NCBI GenBank assembly: GCA_029783825.1
Contig: JAREIK010002450.1
Span: 1 to 64,000, forward strand
Reading direction: 5' to 3'
DNA from: Sapria himalayana
Lineage: Eukaryota > Streptophyta > Magnoliopsida > Malpighiales > Rafflesiaceae
Length of the DNA: 64,000 nt
The translations under genes were made by a program, and so were the position numbers. Below the pieces are notes generated by a model. That model saw only the letters and a program-made list of their open reading frames with translations, was not told where the DNA came from and searched no databases. Below are positions 49,972-62,083 of this stretch, piece after piece. Within the stretch, counting starts at the first letter, position 1, and the number at the start of each line of letters is the position of its first letter.

Positions 49972-50900
49972 TAAGCAAATATGAAATTCTAGTGTATTTT
50001 TATAATTAATAAACCTTACAATCTAACACAGTAATATCTCTAAAAATTAAATCTAATATTCTTAGTTTGGAGATAAATAAATAATTAAGTAGAGAATAAA
50101 ACAAATAAAATAAAAGATAAATTAGAATAACTAAAAAAATTTATCACCTTATATATCATCTTATTATTTCTTAGAAAGATAAATAAAATAATTACTCTTA
50201 AAGATTTTGTGAAAAAAACAAAATAATTAATTTCCAACATATAAGATCTAAAAAAAACACTAAAAAATGACAAGAAAATATTTGATTAAATAAAAAATTT
50301 TGATATTAACACCGCATCTCTCAAAAAATATTTTAAACTCATACAAAAAAAAATATTTAAATTATTTCAATCAAATATATATTTTTACTTTAATGCAATT
50401 TTATTCTATGGAAATGTGCTAGTACAAGAAGTATAACGTATGATCTCATCATTAATACAATAAAAACTAAAATTATTAGACATATACTATAATGCAATAT
50501 TACTATTAATAATTAGTATATTTCTTTTAAATTTAATTTAGTAACACAGCAATACTAAAAATATCCAATATCAAAATGAAAATCAATAATCAATGTATAC
50601 ATGAAAGGCTCTTACATAATGTATTCATTGGATTGAGGTAGCAAAATATTAGGTACACTCATCCATAATAAAATAAATAAATAAATGGATAAATAAAAGT
50701 TAAACCATTACACCATCCCCCACCTCAAACTAGTGCATAAATATCTAAAATATCAAATTTCAAATAAAAAATATAACATTAAGTGTAAATATTGTAGTTG
50801 ATCTATTTTCTAAATATAAGATATAACAATGGTTACATCTTAAATTTTTTCTATAAAGAAAAAGTAATTCATATTTATGTGTTTCATCTGCTTTTAGAAC
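49972..50900. other. AT-rich sequence, no gene seen
   Basis: No recognisable coding or structural feature apart from A/T tracts. Confidence 0.5.
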
Positions 50901-51167
50901 ACTTAATTAGTAGTGATGAAAAGATCAGACCGGATTTGCTCGTACAACTAGTTTGGCTGTTGACCGGTCCCAAGATCGGTCTGAATCATGTAATTAGGCC
51001 AGTAGCCAAATGGACCAGACATGAACTGCTTGAACCAGCATTTCAGCCGGTGAACTGTCCAGATCAGTCAGTTCTAGCGAAACCAGTAGGTTCCAAATAA
51101 AAATATGCTTTTGGAAATGAAGCGATGGCTACATCATTTTGCAGTCATCATTTCAATTGTAAGGAAA

Positions 51168-51202
51168 AACAAAAAGATGATTGTGGAAGTCATCTTTTTG
51201 TT
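51168..51202. repeat. Perfect 13-bp hairpin, 9-base loop
   Basis: aacaaaaagatga (51168-51180) and its exact reverse complement (51190-51202), in the left subterminal region of the DUF659-lineage hAT. Confidence 0.85.
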
Positions 51203-51617
51203 CAATTTTTTTTAATGTATGATGAGTGACTGCAACTGTCTTATCTATGACGAATGCAGCCTGCAACATCAATCATTTTAAAATTTAATACTTTTAAGTT
51301 GAACTTTTGAGTTTTAACTTTAATGTTTTAATTTTAAAATTTTTATTATTTTCCTTTATATATATACACACACCTCAAGGCTCAAGCTCATCCCTCCCTA
51401 AGATTAAGCAATGCCAAATTGCAAAATAGATTAGAAATTGCATTTGACATTTTAGTTTGTATCTTATAATTTCCTTTCTATGAACTAGAACCAAATATTT
51501 AGATTTGATGATTTTAATCATATTGTTCTTAATCTAATTAGTTGCTCATTAGTGATTAATCGTTACTTATTACTTATATTTATGTTTAATATTTTTGAAT
51601 ATTTCAATATACAAAAA

Positions 51618-53876
51618 ATGAAATCAAGTTCTTCTGATTAAGATTCAACTATAAATTCACAATCAAAGATAAGACTAACCCGGCATGAAATATGTTTTAA
51701 AAGAAAAAATAAATAAATAAAAGAAAAAACTCTTATCTATTTGTATTGTAAGAATGTTACAAAAAATGAGAGAATTTATAGAATCAAATAACACCTAACA
51801 CCTAGCTAGAGTTAAAGAGGATATTGGACCTTATAAAGCAGTTCTTCATGATGTTAGGTTTCAAATGGAAGATTCTTTGGAAGAGATAGTACAATCTAAG
51901 AAAGCAATTCAAGCGACTTACAAATATGCAAATCCATATTGCCCTGATATTTCACAATCTAAAGAGGACATACCAAAAAATGAAGAGAAATAATAATTAT
52001 AAAATCTTATACCAGTAAATTGTGGAAAAAGAAAAAAATTAACACTAGATAACTATTGTGTGCCAAAAACTATTCAAAATGCTCGATCTTTAATCAGAAG
52101 TGCATTAGCTAGGAAAGAAACTACTTGAAGAGCAGATATTGCTTTTGAGAGATTCTATTATGATGCCTGCATTCCTAGTAATGCAGTAAATTCATTCTAT
52201 TTCAAACTAATGTTAGATATGATAACTACAATTAGTTCTGTATATAAAAGTTCATCTTATTATCAGATAAGACTTAATCATTTAATAGAAGGAAAAATTA
52301 AAGTTTAATTACTTATGAAATCTTACCATGAAATTGGGTCAACGTTAGATGCACAATAATGACTGAAAGTTAGATAATAAACAAAAAACATTCATCAGCT
52401 ACCTTATTCATTGTCCTCAAAGAATAACTTTTGTGAAATCCATATTCATACTTTAAATATCTTAAAATCTTTTAAATGTTAGATGAGATAATTGAATGTA
52501 TAAGTCTAAGCAATATAGTATAGATGGTCACCGATAATGCAGCAAATTATATGGCTGCAAAAAGATTAGTTTCTGAAAAATATAAACACATAAATTAGTC
52601 ATCTTGTGTTGCTCTTTGTGTGAATTTGATCTTTAAAAATATTTATCAGATCAATAATATTGTTGACCTTACAAGTCGTGCATCAAAGATCAATTTTTTA
52701 TATATAATCATATTGTTATGTGAAGTTGGTTGTGAAAAAAAAACTGAAAAGAGATTATTCAGTTAGATACATCTCATTTTATTATCGCATTCATTGCATT
52801 GAAGATATTCATGATCATAAACATGATTTATAACTTCTAGACTGATTATTTCATAGTTATGAATGCCATAGCTCAACTGTATGCTTATTGCATATTGTTA
52901 ATTCTGATGAGAGGCATTCGATGGCTTGTGTATGAAGGCATGAATATGGGTGATTTGGGCATGAAGAAGTTATTCAACTACCACAAAAAATTTTTTAAGC
53001 CTTATACATAAATCAAAAAACAACATTGAGATGAAAAACTATGCAAACGTATTCATGCAATAATTTATTGGTTGAATCCATGTTTCCAATATGATAAGAA
53101 AAAATTATAATAAACCAAAAATTATTAGAGATGTTATGAATATTATTGAACATAAAGTTGAAAAAGTAAATATTCAAGTGAAGAATAAATGAAATTATTC
53201 CATAAACAATTAGAGTATTTTAAAAGATACATTGCTTATTCATCACATGAAATACTTCAATCAGGTATAAGATAATTCATTATTATGTTTGTCATGTATT
53301 TTCATTAATTATTATTTAACATTTATTATTTACTAATGTATTTTCAAATACAGATGAATGGTGGCGACTACATGGCTACAGTGCACCACACTTAAAAATA
53401 TTACATATTCCAATATTGAGTCAAAGGTCATCCTCTTCTAGATGTGAAAAAAGAAATTTGAACATATTTGAACATGTTCATACCAAAAGAAAAAATAAAT
53501 TAGAACATCAATAATCAAATAATCTAGTATATATTCATTATAAATTAAGACTCAAAAGTAAATATACATAATTAAATAATTTCTTTGTTGTATTGTTTTT
53601 GATTTTTTGTTTAGAATATATTTTATTTCTTTCACTAACATTATTATGAATAATTATATATTCTTTTTTTTAGGTTATACAACAAGAAGACATATAATCA
53701 TGTTAATTATGCAAGTATTGATGAGATTGAAAAATGGATAATTGATGAAGAGGAACCAAGAGGGCTATAATTTAAAAAAATTAAAAATCTTTTGTATACT
53801 AAAGGGCCAATTCCAGTGGTAATACAAGATTCAAGTTCAAATGCTCATATTGTCCAATATAATATTGATAATTGAT
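51618..53876 (+). pseudogene. hAT transposase pseudogene (DUF659 and dimerisation domains)
   Basis: Plus-strand fragments in order. At about 52135-52270 FERFYYDACIPSNAVNS then SSYYQIR (DUF659). At about 52390-52440 ISYLIHCPQRITFVKS. At about 53350-53520, after an intron-like gap, DEWWRLHGYSAPHLK, ILSQRSSSSRCEKRNLN, TKRKNKLEHQ and LVYIHYKLRL (hAT dimerisation domain). At about 53670-53770 NYASIDEIEKWI then EEEPRGL. The order and wording match plant DUF659/hAT proteins. There are stops and frameshifts at many places, so it is a dead copy. Confidence 0.85.
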
Positions 53877-54304
53877 ATTAAAATTATAAATTTTCAAAAA
53901 TTACTATTTTTCATTCAAAAATTAAAAATCTTTTAATTTCATATTTTTGACTTTTGTATAAAAAAAATATGATTGCATCATTGATATAGAATAAATTGAT
54001 CTGAAAAACTTTGGCTTTTATTTTTTTTCAATTTTAAACACATCTTCGTTTTCAAAATGAATAAAAAAAATGTTTTACTTTAAAAGCCCCATGTTTAATT
54101 TTTATTATTATTGTGGTTCACATTTTAATTATTCATATTATTAATGACATCTATATTATGAAATATGAATATTATGTATATGACGGATTTGTTTGCATTT
54201 ATGTTAATATTAATTTTTTATTTTTTATTTTTATAGATAATAAATTTTGAGATGTGCTCAAAAATTATATAGAATTTATATATTTTTTATAAAAAATATA
54301 TTTT

Positions 54305-54309
<5 letters not shown>

Positions 54310-54342
<33 letters not shown>
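54310..54342. repeat. TA microsatellite
   Basis: About sixteen TA units in AT-rich sequence to the right of the DUF659-lineage hAT relic. Confidence 0.95.
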
Positions 54343-54345
<3 letters not shown>

Positions 54346-55220
54346 GCCACTTGTTTGGAAATGATTTTATAGCAGTGAGATTGTCAACCGTACTAGTGGG
54401 TAGTGACCTATGAACCAATAACTTTTTCAATTCATTTATCAAACTAATTTTCTTATCCATGTGAATTAGAGGCTATATATGTACTACATGACTATCACAA
54501 TAAAAAATAATAAGAGAAAAAATATTAACATAATCTCTTCAAATAGGTGTTAGATTCAAAGTATCTCGCAAGTGACAATCATTTCACATGCTATAAGTAT
54601 CCATTTTTAATTAACTCAAATGTCCATCTTTAATCAGTCTGAATATTTCTTTTAGATTCATATAAGCTAGGCACAAGTGTTAAAAATATGTCTGATTCAT
54701 TTGAGAATTTTATTTTCTCTTACATGCTAAGATATTAATTTTATTTAATTTTACTCATTATAGTAAGAGAGAGATGATTAATAATATAAATATTATTTTT
54801 TAATAGACATTAGATAATTTTTTATTCAAATTAAATTGAATAAAAAAAATATTCATCTTTAATCAAATTGAAAACTAAATTCAAATTTCTTTTGATAGAT
54901 GGTACAAAAAATAATCTTTCAAATTCAAAAATGTACTTCTCAAATAAATATAATAATCTCCTACTACAATCACTAGCACCGCAGTAGTATCGCTCATGTA
55001 AAAACTATCTTATTATCACTTAGTTATTTGATTTCATAGAATCATTACCAAAAATTATAAAGATAATTAGTAGCTCACATATCTACACACTAGTATCGAT
55101 AGATATTGCCACTAAACATGAATTAACTACTAATAAAAAAGATTTATTTTGATTATTTACCTTACTAAGATAAATTGGATATTACTTCTTCCAGTGTTCT
55201 GACTACTTGTAATAAAAATA
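54343..55220. other. AT-rich sequence, no gene seen
   Basis: No motif recognised; probably decayed copia sequence belonging to the gag remnant to the right. Confidence 0.35.
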
Positions 55221-55600
55221 TTTACCTTTTATTTTTTACCCTCTAACTTGTGACTTAGATGAAGACTTTTCAGCAACTAAAACTCAAAATGGTTTCATGA
55301 TAAAATTCTCAGTCGAAACTAATTTTTTAAGCAATTGTACAATTATTCAATTAAGCTTATTCATATTATAGTTTTGACAGAATTATTTATAAGAATCTGA
55401 CAATAACTAAAATATAATATCGATCTGAGTATTCACATCAATCTTAACTCTAAGGATCTCTAATTCATTTAAAATAACAATCACCTTCAAAACATAGTAG
55501 CTCATTGAGTACTTTTAGTCATTATAATATTCATCAGATCTCTCATAACTTTCTGTCTGACAGAAAGAGTCTGATTCACAAATATTTCCTTTAAGATTAA
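55221..55600 (-). mobile_element. Copia gag remnant
   Basis: The minus strand at about 55520-55330 reads LNELEILRVKIDVNTQIDI followed by SDSYK and NYNMNKLN. This matches the copia-type gag segment (FNELEVLG...IDxxTQVDMIL...NYNMNK). Stops interrupt it. It is the only clear gag fragment in the window. Confidence 0.7.
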
Positions 55601-55689
55601 GCATCATATCATAGGTAATAATCATGGACTGATGCTAATGATAGTATAATTGACATGGAAGTCAAAATATAACACCTTATACATAATTA

Positions 55690-56327
55690 GTGTGCAATAA
55701 TCATGAACCACCATGTGCATCTATTTTATGCTTGCATACACCACTATGCACATGTTTGGTATGCAAGCATGCACCACTATGTGGATTTTGGGAGTTAACG
55801 TTTGCCTACAATGTGTGTATGCTTGTCTAATTAAGATAACTAACAAATCAGATGCTCCTATTAAAAATACAAAAAGAACTAGACTAAAAAATAAGAAAAT
55901 TGCAACAATACATTTGTTGCACTTCACCTAAGATAAACCTCCACTACATAAAATGCTTATATCTGCACACATGTTTGCCACATAATGTAACTAAATGCAT
56001 CTGCTACAATGCAACATTCAACTCACCGCCACAATATCCACAAGTGAAATACAATAGCAGCAATAAAATAGAACATAGTTCAACAATCAATTCAAGACTA
56101 GCAATGCAAATTATCATTCATCAACAGTGACGGGAATTTCACCATGCTTCAAGTTGAACAATCTGATGAATTTTGTAGATATTGAATGTTGTTGTTGGAG
56201 GTCAAAAACCTTAGGATTTCAGAAATGATCGGGGCAGGCAGCAAGAGGAAGGAGCGAGTAGACCAAATAAAGAAAAAAGTAAAAGAAATGTATTTATTTT
56301 TTTATTGATTTCAAAAAAAAATAATAG

Positions 56328-56358
<31 letters not shown>

Positions 56359-56460
56359 AACTAACTCTAACATTGTGAGTGTGTGAAATAAACATGTGTG
56401 TGTGAGTTTATATAACCTCCAAACACACATGATACAAATTGAGATGTAGATAAAATAAAT
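55690..56460. mobile_element. Copia leader/LTR-like sequence with TGCAC-rich patch
   Basis: The 55690-55830 patch repeats 'caccactatg(c/t)' and 'gcatgcaccactatg' words, like those beside copia remnants at 13205, 27950 and 61340. It lies upstream, in minus sense, of the gag remnant, where a 5' leader or LTR is expected. A TA/CA microsatellite sits at 56328-56360 and a GTGTGTG patch at 56370-56405. Confidence 0.4.
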
Positions 56461-56599
56461 ACTTCACGAAAATAAATATACAATCCAAATCATTATATAA
56501 TAAACAAATATGATTAGAGAAATTCACAAGTCTAGTATTCTCATCAAAAATATAAAAAATAAAATAAAAATAATAAAATCACAACACCCCTCATCAACC

Positions 56600-57603
56600 T
56601 AGTACATACAAGTCCACAATAGTAAACTTACAAAAAATATATAAGTTAAAATCTTTTTAGAATCTTCATGAAGATGTCTAAAGTTTGTTATACTGTCAAG
56701 ATATATATTATAATAATAATCTAATCTTAAATCTACTATCTAAGAAAAAACTAATTCACTTAAATGTTTCATCCTCTCATAAAATAATGGATTGAATATT
56801 ATATATCTTATTATCTAACTATCATAAAATATATAATGGTAAAAGAAAGTGCACATATGATCTCATCAAACAGATATTGCATCCAAAATATCTCACAGGT
56901 AACTATCATTATCATTTTAACTTATATATATATATATATATATTGAATCTAGAAACAACTGAATGTCTCTTATTTTTCTAAGACAATATTGTCTTCAAAA
57001 AAAAATATAAAATTTTATCATAAATCTCTCAGTATATACTAATACCCAACTCAAATTTAAATATTTGACAAACTGTAATTATCCATTTCCTTGAAAGAGA
57101 TGTCAAGTTTTAAATATTTATTCACATATCTCGGCATATCAATAGTTGTAACAAGATTAACATGCTAAAAATAATCTAAAATATAATTAATTATACTAGA
57201 TATTACATCTAGTATTAATAAATTAAAATAATTAATTTTTTTATAATTCTCTAATAAATTGAAAAATCACCCAAAAAATCACATCAGAAGAAAATTATAT
57301 ACCTAGATCCATAAGAATATTTACCTAGGTCTTGGTCTGAAACTAGAAATGACTATCCTCCTTGAGTATTTCTCAATTCGTCTTCTCATATAATCAAAAT
57401 ATCATCCAGCTTTACAATTATCAAAACCAATATACATTCAGGACTCCTCAAAAAAAAATCAGTAACATACATGTATAACTCAAATAAGATAACTACATGT
57501 GAAAACCTTGTAAACTTGACTTTGAATAACTACTTTTGATCATACAAAATCTTCTTAAATCTGCAAATCACACCTAATTATACTATTTGAAACTCAGATG
57601 GTT

Positions 57604-57656
<53 letters not shown>

Positions 57657-58679
57657 TTACTGTCACCATAAAGAAATACATTCTTCAAGCCTAGTTAATA
57701 TATCTTCAAACTCTGAGATGTTATATGAAAAATAAGAATATACACTGAAATCATCTTGGTCATTGAAAAATAAGTGTCCTAGTAATTAGTACCAAATGTC
57801 TGAGTATATTTCACAGTTATAAGTTTAAACTTAATCCATTCTACCTTATTATCTAGACATGTCTTCACAGTAAACATCCACCTACAACAAACAAAAAACC
57901 TTCTCAAGGGACTTGATACTAGCTCTCGTGTCCTATTAGTGTGAAGAGAATACATCTCTTTCATCATAACTTGACGTCACCCTAAATACAATAATATCTC
58001 AAAGAATCTTAGATATTCTAATATCATCAAAAAAATTAATAAAAAATATAAAATAATAGCACAACAAAACCTATAAAACTAAGTGTTGAGTATATATCAT
58101 ATATTATTTTTAGAGACCAATCGATTAATCAATATCAGAGGATCTGATTGCAAGATTATTTGACTCCATGATATGCTCATGTATAATTTTAGAATAATAG
58201 ATATATCTTCCTCTTTTGGTATAGATTCTAAATCATGAGCATTCGAATCTTCTAGTTATGGACTCGATATGAGTTTGTACTATGTCATCTAGTTATGAAT
58301 GAGATCTCTCTAGTCTCTACTCAAGTAAATCATTCTCTTTGGGCATTACTTGAACTGAATTTATTAGTACATATGATGATTTCATTCAAATAAATCACAC
58401 AAAGTATCAACATACTTAGATATAACTAATTAGTGATTCATTCTACTAAATGGTAATCCAGACAAAACTATAAGTAAAAAATAAATGTCAATAGATCTAG
58501 ATATAACATTTATATTCATATTCTTCCTAAGATTGTTATAAAATAATTCATGCTCAAAAAAATAATAACTACACCAACTAAAATCCTACAAATCTTTAAT
58601 AAGAAATACTGATTTTCTCTTTGGATACTAGAATATCCAAAAAATATATATCCCAAGAACCTAGATGTCAACTTGTTTC
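56600..58679 (-). mobile_element. Ty1/copia relic (connector, RT, RNase H)
   Basis: The minus-strand open stretch at 57967-57779 reads MMKEMYSLHTNRTRELVS, then CCRWMFTVK and YTQTFGTNY, the copia segment at the start of the RT domain. RT active-site remnant KLDDILI (YVDD) is near 57420-57390, and RNase H remnants lie near 57130-56780. A TA run of about 45 bases is at 57608-57652. Cut on its right by a hAT at 58688, it resumes at 59938. Confidence 0.75.
57608..57652. repeat. TA microsatellite
   Basis: About 22 uninterrupted TA units inside the copia RT relic. A shorter run lies at 56924-56942. Confidence 0.95.
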
Positions 58680-58687
58680 ATCATATA

Positions 58688-59929
58688 TAGAGCTGGCAAT
58701 TTGAGCCCGGCCCGTTGGGCTAGCCTAGAGGTGTCAAACGGGCCGGGCCGGCCCGGCCCGGCACGAGGCACGGCACGGTTCGGCCGTGCCTGGGCCGGCC
58801 CGGCACGATAAAAAAACGTGCCCGGGCCCGTGCCGGGCCCGGCCGCACAAACCACGTGCCGGGCCGTGCCCGGCACGACTCGTGCCTTGGCACGGCACGT
58901 CGGCCCGCGTGCCTGAGTCGTGACTCGTGAGTCGCGACTCACGAGTCACGAGTCACGACTCACGGTCACGACTCACTGAGTCGTGACTCGTGACCCAACC
59001 GGGCCCCGCCCCCGGTAAAAAGACCGCGGGTCGGGTCCAAACAGACCCGACCCGCCCCGCCTGCCCTGCCTTGCCGTGCGCCCGTGCCCGAGCGGGCCGG
59101 CACGGCACGGCACGGCCTTGCCGTGCCCACGGGCCGTGCCGTGCCCGAATTTTAAAAACCGTGCCGTGCCCGGCACGGCACGGCAGCACGGCTGGGCACG
59201 TGAAAAACGGGCCGTGCCGTGCTGGGCCGGCCCGTTTGACACCTCTAGGCTAGCCCGACCAACCCGAAATTAGGGTCGGGCTGGTCCCTAATATTATTGG
59301 CCCGAAAAAACCAGGCCAAATTTGGCCCGGCCCGATTGACCCGTGGGCTTAATCGGATCGGATCGGGCCAGCCCGATTAGTTTCGGGCTGGCCCGGTTTG
59401 AAAAATTAAATAAAAAACTAATTTTTTATTTTACTTATCCAAGCACCATTTGTTATTAAAACAGTGATAAAGAAAGTGGGATTGTGGGATTCCATCCACG
59501 GTTCCATCATTTAAGGGATAAAGTGATAAACTAATTTCCCCACCGGGCCCACCCACATGGAGCACTTATGACTTAGCATGTGCATAGCAAATTAGCAATT
59601 ACTAGCAAACAAAAGAAAAGCTGTTATTTATAACTTACTTGCAATATAAAACTATATCCCAAACCCTAGCCTGCTGCATCCTACATTCCCATTCTCATCT
59701 TCCAAAATGATAGAGAAAGAAAGTAATTTATTGAATAAAATAATTTCATAATTTTTTTTCATATAGGGTTGGGCTGGCCCCCTGGCCCGCTAGCCCGATA
59801 TAGGGCCGGGCTGGGTCAACGAAATAGCAGCCCGGTTTAAATCAGGCCCGGCCCGGTCCGCCCGATTATTCCCTTGGCCCGGTGTGAGCCCGGCCCAGCC
59901 CGATCCGCCCGCCCGACTTGCCAGCTCTA
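58688..59929. mobile_element. Outer non-autonomous hAT with perfect target duplication
   Basis: The target duplication atcatata is perfect (58680-58687 and 59930-59937). Ends are tagagctggcaatttgag and cgacttgccagctcta, a different terminal sequence from the TAGAGGTGTCAAA family. Without the nested insert and its duplication it is 712 bp. GC-rich ends with GGCCCG/CCCGAT words surround an AT-rich centre (59400-59760). No transposase. It interrupts a copia relic. Confidence 0.95.
58726..59247. mobile_element. 522-bp hAT MITE nested in another hAT
   Basis: Flanked by perfect 8-bp copies ggctagcc (58718-58725 and 59248-59255). Ends are tagaggtgtcaaacggg and cccgtttgacacctcta. It is the same family as 33643-34223, in reverse orientation, with long nearly identical stretches including the ccgcggtctttttaccgggg block and the GAGTCGTGACTC array (about 58915-58998). 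Very G+C rich; the overlapping ORFs on both strands are artefacts. Confidence 0.97.
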
Positions 59930-59937
59930 ATCATATA

Positions 59938-60660
59938 TATTGATCAAAAAAAAAAAAATACATTCAAAAAATCTAGGAGACAAACTAAATAGCCAATCCC
60001 CAAGATGAACAGAATACAACATCTAATTGAAGAGATATATTTTGATTAAAACCACATCTCATCAAAAATATTTCAAAATATTTTCAATTAGATATTAATT
60101 TTTCTTGTTTGTAAACACAATCTGTTATGATGTACTAGCACAGAAAGTCTAGTATATAATCTTATAATTCTAGCAACAAATGATAAATCAAGATGGCTTA
60201 TGATCTAATAGATTATCGCTTTTAAATTTTAAATATTTTTATCAAATTAAGTTTTTATTATTTTATAAAGAATCTGAAAAATAGAAAAATTTTATTATTT
60301 GTCATAAAGTTGATATGTTTATGTATATCTCGAGCATTTATCAATAAAAGTAATCACATACCTAAATCACTCACTTATTGCATCTCTACTGGTTCATCCA
60401 GATCTAAGTGAATCAAATTGAATAGGCATCTATTCAAATCAAACTCGCATGTTGGGTAAAAAGCTTTGGTAAACATCCCTAGCTGATATATCTCATAATA
60501 TAAGATTGAAATTCACTTAAGACTAAAATAAAATATTCTCAATTTTTTCAATAATAGATGATCAAGTTGAGAAAGCACAAGTAACAAATACAAAATACTC
60601 AAAATCTGAAAAAAAAATTTATCATTGAGAAAAGAACATACAATTCAGTCTACTCAATCT
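59938..60660 (-). mobile_element. Copia relic, integrase part (continuation)
   Basis: Minus strand, about 60440-60300: remnants of the integrase segment parallel to 33440-33290 ('aagtgaatcaaattgaata' complement, then the 'gattacttttattgataaatg' complement). It belongs to the relic at 56600-58679, split by the hAT pair. Confidence 0.6.
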
Positions 60661-61580
60661 CAAATTGGGTATTCCTTAAATATCTATAGAAATAAAAATA
60701 AAATCATAATATAATTTTCTTGAAATACAACTCACAAAAAATAAATTAAAAAGATAATTAAGAATAATTATAATACGAGATAATAATAAGGATTCAAATT
60801 GAATAGTATAACATCCAATAACTTTTGAGTATTTATTTTTTAATACAATAATATTTTTAGAATACAAAATGAACTTAAAAAATAAAAAATGATTATCAAT
60901 AATATGAATGTTTACATTCATGATAGATATTACCTTACTGAGAAATTTAAAAAAAAATTGAGTTAAACTACTAATACCTAAAAATATGAAATAATCTATA
61001 ATAAGTGTCATGATGAATGAAAAAAAAAAGAGTCATGATGAATGATCTTTATGATGACTATTTAAATAACTTTAGTAGTCAACATATCTCTATCACTAAT
61101 GTATAAAGTTCTTGATCTCCTCTCTAAAAATAATATTTTATAATTATTTTTTGTGTGACTTACCATCCTACAATTAGTACATAAAATTAATATTCTCCTT
61201 AATTTTCTTGATTATGAAAATTCATACTAATTCCTCCAAAAAAAATTATACAAAATCTTAATTTTTTTCCAACTAAATTAGGGTTTATTCTCTCCCATTT
61301 TTTTTATTTAAATAAAAAAAAGACAAATTAGGGTTTCTGCTTGACATTGCTATGCACATCATCATGTGCACCATTATGTGTCTCTTCACTCACAAATTAT
61401 TGTGCATGCACAAATAAAAGTGTGCCTCCTTGTGCATCATCCTCCCCTTGTGCATGATTGGACTGTGCGGCACCAACATTGTGGATGTGCTTGAAATTTT
61501 TTATTTTTTTCTTACAAATTTTGTGCTTGTGAGCCTTTTTTAGGGTTGGTAAACACTTAACCACATATACAACTTGAATA
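60661..61580 (-). mobile_element. Copia 5' part / LTR-like sequence
   Basis: 61030-61120 is the shared LTR-like block (gatgaatgatctttatgatgac, tagtagtcaac) and 61340-61480 a TGCAC-rich patch; both recur beside other copia relics. ORFs of 60-110 codons here have low-complexity composition and no domain. Confidence 0.45.
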
Positions 61581-61854
61581 TAAAAGTACATGTATTTGAT
61601 GTCCTGCCAAACATAAATAAAAAAATATCAATAATATATATATATATATTAGTATGTGATTACATAAATACTAAAATATTAAATACTATAAGAATTTTAA
61701 AGCTAAATATATTGGGATAAAAATAGTATTTGAATAATGATCATTTACAAAGTCTTTGTATTAGATGTATTTGCTAGAAGTTAAGAATTGATGCAATAGC
61801 ATCCTTTCATCTAAAGATGGTAGGTCTCGTGTTCGAGACTCATCAAACACAATA

Positions 61855-62083
61855 TAGAAATATCAAGTGCGTTAAGCAGCCTAAGCACAGCATGAGACAT
61901 GACCCAGTTTAGACATGCCAAGTCTAACATGTCGTGTCGGCCTAAGGCATGGATCATGTCATGCTAAGTCAAAGCCACACGGCCTCATGTCGTGATGAGC
62001 CGAAACCACACGGCCTCATGTAGCGCCAAGCAACACCTATGGCACAACTAATTTAAAAAAAAATAATTGTTTGTTAAAATGGC
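61855..62083. mobile_element. Decayed hAT terminus
   Basis: The left end tagaaatatcaagtgcg resembles tagagatgtcaagtggg of the element at 4572, followed by parallel 'cagcctaagcacagcatgag' and GGCACG-like words. It is interrupted at 62084 by the next hAT, so the rest may lie beyond the right edge. Confidence 0.5.

Larger units (their letters stand above)
50901..53880 (+). mobile_element. hAT relic of the DUF659 lineage
   Basis: This is a different hAT lineage from the others here. The probable left end, 'tagtgatgaaaagatcagacc', carries CCGGT/ACCGGT-rich subterminal sequence (50930-51100). The transposase fossil is inside. The right end was not fixed, nor was a target duplication. Confidence 0.6.

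Noticed and set aside
61801..61850. Possible tRNA or SINE: 'gtgttcgagactc' resembles a Pol III B box
   Set aside because: No matching A box at the right spacing and no cloverleaf stems; one motif match in AT-rich DNA is not enough.
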